Positions 60,613-64,000 of a DNA stretch of 64,000 nt are shown piece after piece. The translations under genes and the position numbers were made by a program. Each line of letters begins with the position of its first letter. Position 1 is the stretch's first letter. Location of the stretch: positions 1 to 64,000 of the forward strand of contig NC_015964.1 in NCBI RefSeq assembly GCF_000210895.1, read 5' to 3'. The DNA comes from Haemophilus parainfluenzae T3T1 (GTDB taxonomy: Bacteria; Pseudomonadota; Gammaproteobacteria; Enterobacterales; Pasteurellaceae). The notes under the pieces are model-generated. The model was not told the DNA's origin. It saw only the letters and a list, made by a program, of their open reading frames with translations, and searched no databases.

Positions 60613-61543
60613 AAACCACTCCCGTATTTTTTGCTTGTAATAAGCAATCTTTTACCCAGTAAGCTGCACCAATCAAGCCAGCATCTTGCCCGAATTTAGC
60701 ACTTTCTAATTCACAATGATAAACAGCGGGAAGTTCACTTAATAAAGATTGAACCAACGGTAAATAACCTTCTGCTAATCCGACACTACCACCAACTACG
60801 ACTTTCTGCATATCTAAGCCAATCTTCAAATCTGCAATTAAATTCGCGATGGCTTGAGCTGAACGAGTCACAAGTGCGGTCGCTTTTTCATCATTTTGAC
60901 GGAAACGCGCAAAGACTTCTTTCGGATCACAAGGCTCATCCCACTGAGAAGAAACCGCTTCAATCGCGCGACCAGATGCAATGGCTTCAACACAACCACG
61001 GCGACCACATCCACAAACGGGGCCATTAGGATCGGCTAAAGTATGACCAATATGTCCTGCTATGCCATTTGGCTCAGTAAGTAAACGATGATTTAAAATT
61101 AAACCGCCCCCTACTCCTGTAGAAACCGTAATAAAGGTAAAGTTTTGAACATCATTAGGATTTTGTAGTTGATACTCGGCATAGGCTGCCGCTTGCACAT
61201 CATTAAGTAAGCCAATTGGTTTATCGGTGTGCTGTGCAATACTGTCTTTTAATGGGAATTGGGCTAATCCACCCAAGTTTTTAGGGTTAAGTGCGGTCAG
61301 AATGCCTTGATTAATAATGCCTGTTGAAGCAACGGCGACATAATCAAACTGCCCTTCATATTCTTTTAGCAACTGAGCAAGGGTTTGATGCATCGCTTGC
61401 GCAGCATCATCTTGTGGCGTGGAAATCTGTTTTCGCTGCTGAATCTCACCATTTTTCACTATAGCAGAAGCGATTTTCGTGCCACCAATATCTAATGCCA
61501 AACAACGCTGTAATGTCTGACCACTATCCACTGTTAATGACAT
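60605..61543 (-). CDS. nanK: N-acetylmannosamine kinase
   Basis: ROK-family kinase, 312 residues from the ATG at 61543, preceded by AAGGAAGAAG; the frame is open to 61639 but that overlaps nanE. ATP motif LDIGGTKIASAIV, catalytic GHIGHT region and the zinc-binding CGCGRRGCVEA. Makes ManNAc-6-phosphate. Confidence 0.95.
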   Translation of the reverse strand: MSLTVDSGQTLQRCLALDIGGTKIASAIVKNGEIQQRKQISTPQDDAAQAMHQTLAQLLKEYEGQFDYVAVASTGIINQGILTALNPKNLGGLAQFPLKDSIAQHTDKPIGLLNDVQAAAYAEYQLQNPNDVQNFTFITVSTGVGGGLILNHRLLTEPNGIAGHIGHTLADPNGPVCGCGRRGCVEAIASGRAIEAVSSQWDEPCDPKEVFARFRQNDEKATALVTRSAQAIANLIADLKIGLDMQKVVVGGSVGLAEGYLPLVQSLLSELPAVYHCELESAKFGQDAGLIGAAYWVKDCLLQAKNTGVVYG

Positions 61544-61554
61544 ATCTTCTTCCT

Positions 61555-62244
61555 TTATTTTTTCGCTGAATGAATGGCTTCGGTGAACCAACTTACGATA
61601 TGCTCTAAACGAGTCAATGCAGAACCAACTGTCACGCAATAAGCACCAATTTCAATCGCCGTTTTCGCCAATTCAGGGGTGTTATAACGTCCTTCCGCCA
61701 TGACTCGACAGCCTGCTGCTTTCAAATCTTTAACTAATTGATAATCCGGTTCTTCCGGCACAGCGCCACCTGTATAGCCTGACATCGTACTCCCCACGAT
61801 ATCAAAACCGAGTTTTTGACAGTACAAGCCTTCTTCTAAATTCGAACAATCCGCCATGGCTAAACAGCCTAATTCGTGGATTTTTTTGACCGCACTTTCA
61901 ATATCTACTGGTCTAGGGCGATTTGTCCCATCCACGGCGATAATATCAGCACCAGCTTTCGCTAAATCTTCAATATCATGCAAAAATGGCGTGATTCGTA
62001 CAGGGCTGTCAGGTAAATCACGTTTCACAATACCAATAATCGGTACATTCACAGTAGGGCGTGTTGCCTTAAGATTTTCTATGCCCTCGATACGCAATCC
62101 AGCGGCACCACCAACAACAGAAGCCTGTGCCATGGCTGCCACGATTTCTGGTTTATCCATCGGACCGTCATCGACAGGCTGACAAGAAGCAATAAGACCA
62201 AATTTGATTTTATCTAAGACTTCATTATGTGATAATTTCGACAT
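61555..62244 (-). CDS. nanE: N-acetylmannosamine-6-phosphate 2-epimerase
   Basis: 229 residues from the ATG at 62244; longer open frame to 62409 runs through the promoter region and is not real. Barrel enzyme; [24 protein letters not shown] and [10 protein letters not shown] are family motifs. First gene of the nanEKRA-nagBA operon. Confidence 0.95.
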   Translation of the reverse strand: MSKLSHNEVLDKIKFGLIASCQPVDDGPMDKPEIVAAMAQASVVGGAAGLRIEGIENLKATRPTVNVPIIGIVKRDLPDSPVRITPFLHDIEDLAKAGADIIAVDGTNRPRPVDIESAVKKIHELGCLAMADCSNLEEGLYCQKLGFDIVGSTMSGYTGGAVPEEPDYQLVKDLKAAGCRVMAEGRYNTPELAKTAIEIGAYCVTVGSALTRLEHIVSWFTEAIHSAKK

Positions 62245-62357
62245 ATAAACTCCTACATTAGACAGTAACACTTGGTTTCCTTTTGGCTTTTTGGCCATTA
62301 TAGTAAAACGCAGTAAAACTTGCACCATAAAAAAATATTTTTTGAAGTACAATTTCA

Positions 62358-62383
62358 AAATTTGTGATCGGCTTCTCAATTTT
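62358..62383. promoter_or_regulatory. CRP-like site in the nanE/nagE divergent region
   Basis: TGTGATCGGCTTCTCA (62363-62378): first half-site TGTGA exact, second TCTCA with one difference from TCACA, six-base spacer. Overlaps a CTCAA/TTGAG inverted repeat at 62375-62386. CRP control of the divergent nan/sia promoters is known in H. influenzae; binding here is inference. Confidence 0.55.
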
Positions 62384-62401
62384 GAGATAAAGTTGCCACA
62401 T

Positions 62402-62449
62402 TTGTACAAAATATTTTTTTTTACTTTAGAATATGAAGTAATACTTCAT
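62402..62449 (+). promoter_or_regulatory. nagE promoter with palindromic operator
   Basis: TTGTAC (62402-62407) and TAGAAT (62427-62432) form a weak sigma70-type promoter with a 19-base spacer. A perfect palindrome ATGAAGTAATACTTCAT occupies 62433-62449, at the expected start of transcription, where a repressor would block the promoter. It could be bound by NanR or a NagC-like protein; not known. Confidence 0.5.
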
Positions 62450-62471
62450 TACTTATAAATAGGAGAAAAAA

Positions 62472-63938
62472 ATGAATGTGTTAGGTTATGCGCAAAAAAT
62501 TGGGCAAGCCTTAATGGTACCTGTTGCTGTCTTACCAGCAGCGGCTGTACTGATGGGTATTGGTTATTGGCTTGACCCAGATGGCTGGGGAGCTAACAGT
62601 CAACTTGCTGCATTTTTAATTAAATCAGGCGGTGCTATCATCGATAACATGGGCCTGCTTTTTGCCGTTGGCGTTGCTTTCGGTTTATCTAAGGACAAAC
62701 ATGGTTCCGCTGCACTTTCAGGTTTAGTAGGTTACTATGTGGTAACCACTCTACTTTCACCTGGCAGTGTTGCTCAACTACAACATATCGATGTGAGTGA
62801 AGTGCCAGCTGCCTTCGGGAAAATCAATAACCAATTTATTGGGATTTTGATCGGAGTGATTTCAGCTGAACTTTATAACCGCTTCTATCAAGTAGAATTG
62901 CCAAAAGCACTCTCCTTCTTTAGCGGAAAACGCCTTGTGCCAATCGTCGTTTCTTTTGTCATGATGTTCATCAGCTTCGTATTGCTTTACATCTGGCCAT
63001 ATATTTTCGGCGGTTTAGTATCATTCGGTGAAAGCATTAAAGACTTAGGCGCGGTTGGTGCTGGTCTTTACGGTTTCTTCAACCGCTTACTCATTCCTGT
63101 TGGCTTACACCACGCATTGAACTCCGTATTCTGGTTTGACGTCGCAGGTATCAATGACATTCCAAACTTCTTAGGTGGTGCAAAATCACTTGCTGAAGGT
63201 ACTGCAACGGTTGGTGTAACGGGTATGTATCAAGCCGGTTTCTTCCCTGTTATGATGTTCGGTTTACCGGGTGCCGCATTAGCGATTTATCTCAGCGCTA
63301 AACCAAGTCAAAGAACTAAAGTGGCATCAATCATGCTTGCGGGTGCGTTTGCCTCATTCTTCACTGGTATCACCGAGCCATTAGAATTCTCTTTCATGTT
63401 TGTTGCACCAGTGCTTTACTTCATCCACGCGGTATTGACCGGTATTTCCGTCTTTATCGCGGCGACAATGCATTGGATTGCAGGCTTCGGTTTCAGTGCG
63501 GGTCTCGTGGATATGGTGCTTTCATCACGCAACCCATTAGCCGTTGAATGGTATATGCTAATCGTACAAGGCTTAGTATTCTTCGTGATTTACTATGCAG
63601 TATTCCGTTTTGCAATTAAAGCTTTCAACTTAAAAACATTAGGTCGTACAGAAGAAGCAGAAGAAACCACTGCAGCACAACCAGCAGCGAGCCAATCTCG
63701 CGAAGAAAGAGCGGTCAAATTTATTGATGCTTTAGGTGGTGCTGATAACTTCAAAAATATTGATGCTTGTATCACTCGCTTACGTTTAAGCTTAGTGGAT
63801 CAACACAAAATTAATGAAGAACAGCTCAAGTCTCTTGGCGCAAAAGGTATCGTGAAAATCGGTAATGATGGCTTACAAGTGGTTCTCGGCCCTGAAGCTG
63901 AACTTGTGGCAGAAGCCATGAAACAAAAAGTGAAATAA
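62472..63938 (+). CDS. nagE: PTS N-acetylglucosamine transporter, EIICB (NagE)
   Basis: 488 residues: membrane EIIC domain (1 to about 390) with the glucose-family pattern LIPVGLHHALNSVFWFDVAG and GITEPLEFSFMF, then EIIB (from about 410) with phosphocysteine C433 in DACITRLRLSL. There is no EIIA domain, unlike E. coli NagE, so phosphate must come from a separate EIIA such as Crr. ATG follows AGGAG. Divergent from nanE. In H. influenzae this place is taken by the sialic acid TRAP transporter genes. Confidence 0.92.
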   Translation: MNVLGYAQKIGQALMVPVAVLPAAAVLMGIGYWLDPDGWGANSQLAAFLIKSGGAIIDNMGLLFAVGVAFGLSKDKHGSAALSGLVGYYVVTTLLSPGSVAQLQHIDVSEVPAAFGKINNQFIGILIGVISAELYNRFYQVELPKALSFFSGKRLVPIVVSFVMMFISFVLLYIWPYIFGGLVSFGESIKDLGAVGAGLYGFFNRLLIPVGLHHALNSVFWFDVAGINDIPNFLGGAKSLAEGTATVGVTGMYQAGFFPVMMFGLPGAALAIYLSAKPSQRTKVASIMLAGAFASFFTGITEPLEFSFMFVAPVLYFIHAVLTGISVFIAATMHWIAGFGFSAGLVDMVLSSRNPLAVEWYMLIVQGLVFFVIYYAVFRFAIKAFNLKTLGRTEEAEETTAAQPAASQSREERAVKFIDALGGADNFKNIDACITRLRLSLVDQHKINEEQLKSLGAKGIVKIGNDGLQVVLGPEAELVAEAMKQKVK

Positions 63939-63953
63939 TACACACCAAATGAA

Positions 63954-63986
63954 ATGCCGACTCAGAAATGGGTCGGTATTTTTTTG
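63954..63986 (+). terminator. terminator of nagE
   Basis: ATGCCGAC / GTCGGTAT (one G-T pair) stem with T run. Confidence 0.82.
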
Positions 63987-64000
63987 CTAAAAATAAAGTA

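Noticed and set aside
62245-62409. Upstream extension of nanE
   Set aside because: Runs through the CRP-like site and promoter region; the conserved start is the ATG at 62244.

Overview
The window is bacterial chromosome from the Pasteurellaceae, most like the genus Haemophilus and probably the H. parainfluenzae group. The species is an inference from gene order and protein similarity. The evidence is a high density of the Haemophilus uptake signal sequence (USS core AAGTGCGGT), often as inverted pairs acting as terminators, an AT-rich base composition, and blocks in H. influenzae-like order: gapA/acyl-CoA synthetase, upp-uraA-hda, sodA/ccmABCDEFGHI, yfgM-hisS-ispG-rodZ-pilF-rlmN-pbpG, yfeABCD, rpmH-rnpA-yidD-yidC-mnmE, dnaA-dnaN-recF and nanEKRA-nagBA.

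Layout. 1-5.5 kb: gapA, a long-chain acyl-CoA synthetase, selD and a CorB-like CBS membrane protein. selD is read through an in-frame UGA (selenocysteine at residue 16) followed by a clear SECIS-like hairpin. 5.5-10.6 kb: a foreign, scrambled his-operon island (hisB' - PIN-like gene - hisH - palindromic repeat - hisA - unknown membrane protein - hisA' remnant - hisF'/hisI' fusion - IS3-type remnant). It is bounded by a 107-bp direct repeat of the 3' end of ypjD and has split the ancestral ypjD-corB neighbourhood. 10.5-19.7 kb: ypjD, ffh, quinol-type nitric oxide reductase norB, upp, uraA, hda and three small genes. 19.7-27.5 kb: the complete cytochrome c maturation operon, divergent from sodA with two good FNR-like boxes between them. 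27.5-35.1 kb: a methyltransferase-like protein, yfgM, hisS, ispG, rodZ, pilF, rlmN, pbpG. 35.2-38.7 kb: yfeABCD metal ABC transporter behind a Fur-like box. 38.8-42.8 kb: a second accessory insert, a tightly coupled pair of DUF262 proteins, one with a DUF1524-type HNH nuclease domain; it lies at the 3' end of rlmC with a short rlmC-like 3' remnant on its far side. 42.9-52.8 kb: rlmC, nagZ, ycfL, hinT, ppiD, mntP, mnmE, an unknown membrane protein, yidC, yidD, rnpA, rpmH. 53.1-56.7 kb: dnaA-dnaN-recF. 56.8-64 kb: the sialic acid/amino-sugar catabolic operon nanE-nanK-nanR-nanA-nagB-nagA, divergent from the PTS gene nagE, which occupies the place where H. influenzae carries the siaPT sialic acid transporter.

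How it fits together. The core encodes glycolysis, translation, replication initiation and its control (dnaA, dnaN, hda), membrane protein insertion (ffh, yidC, yidD, yfgM, ppiD), respiratory cytochrome c maturation and amino-sugar use. The two inserts carry no USS core that I could find, both sit at the 3' end of a minus-strand host gene, and both have a copy or trace of that 3' end on the far side. The best candidates for something undescribed are the two-gene DUF262 system and the his island with cargo placed at successive gene junctions.
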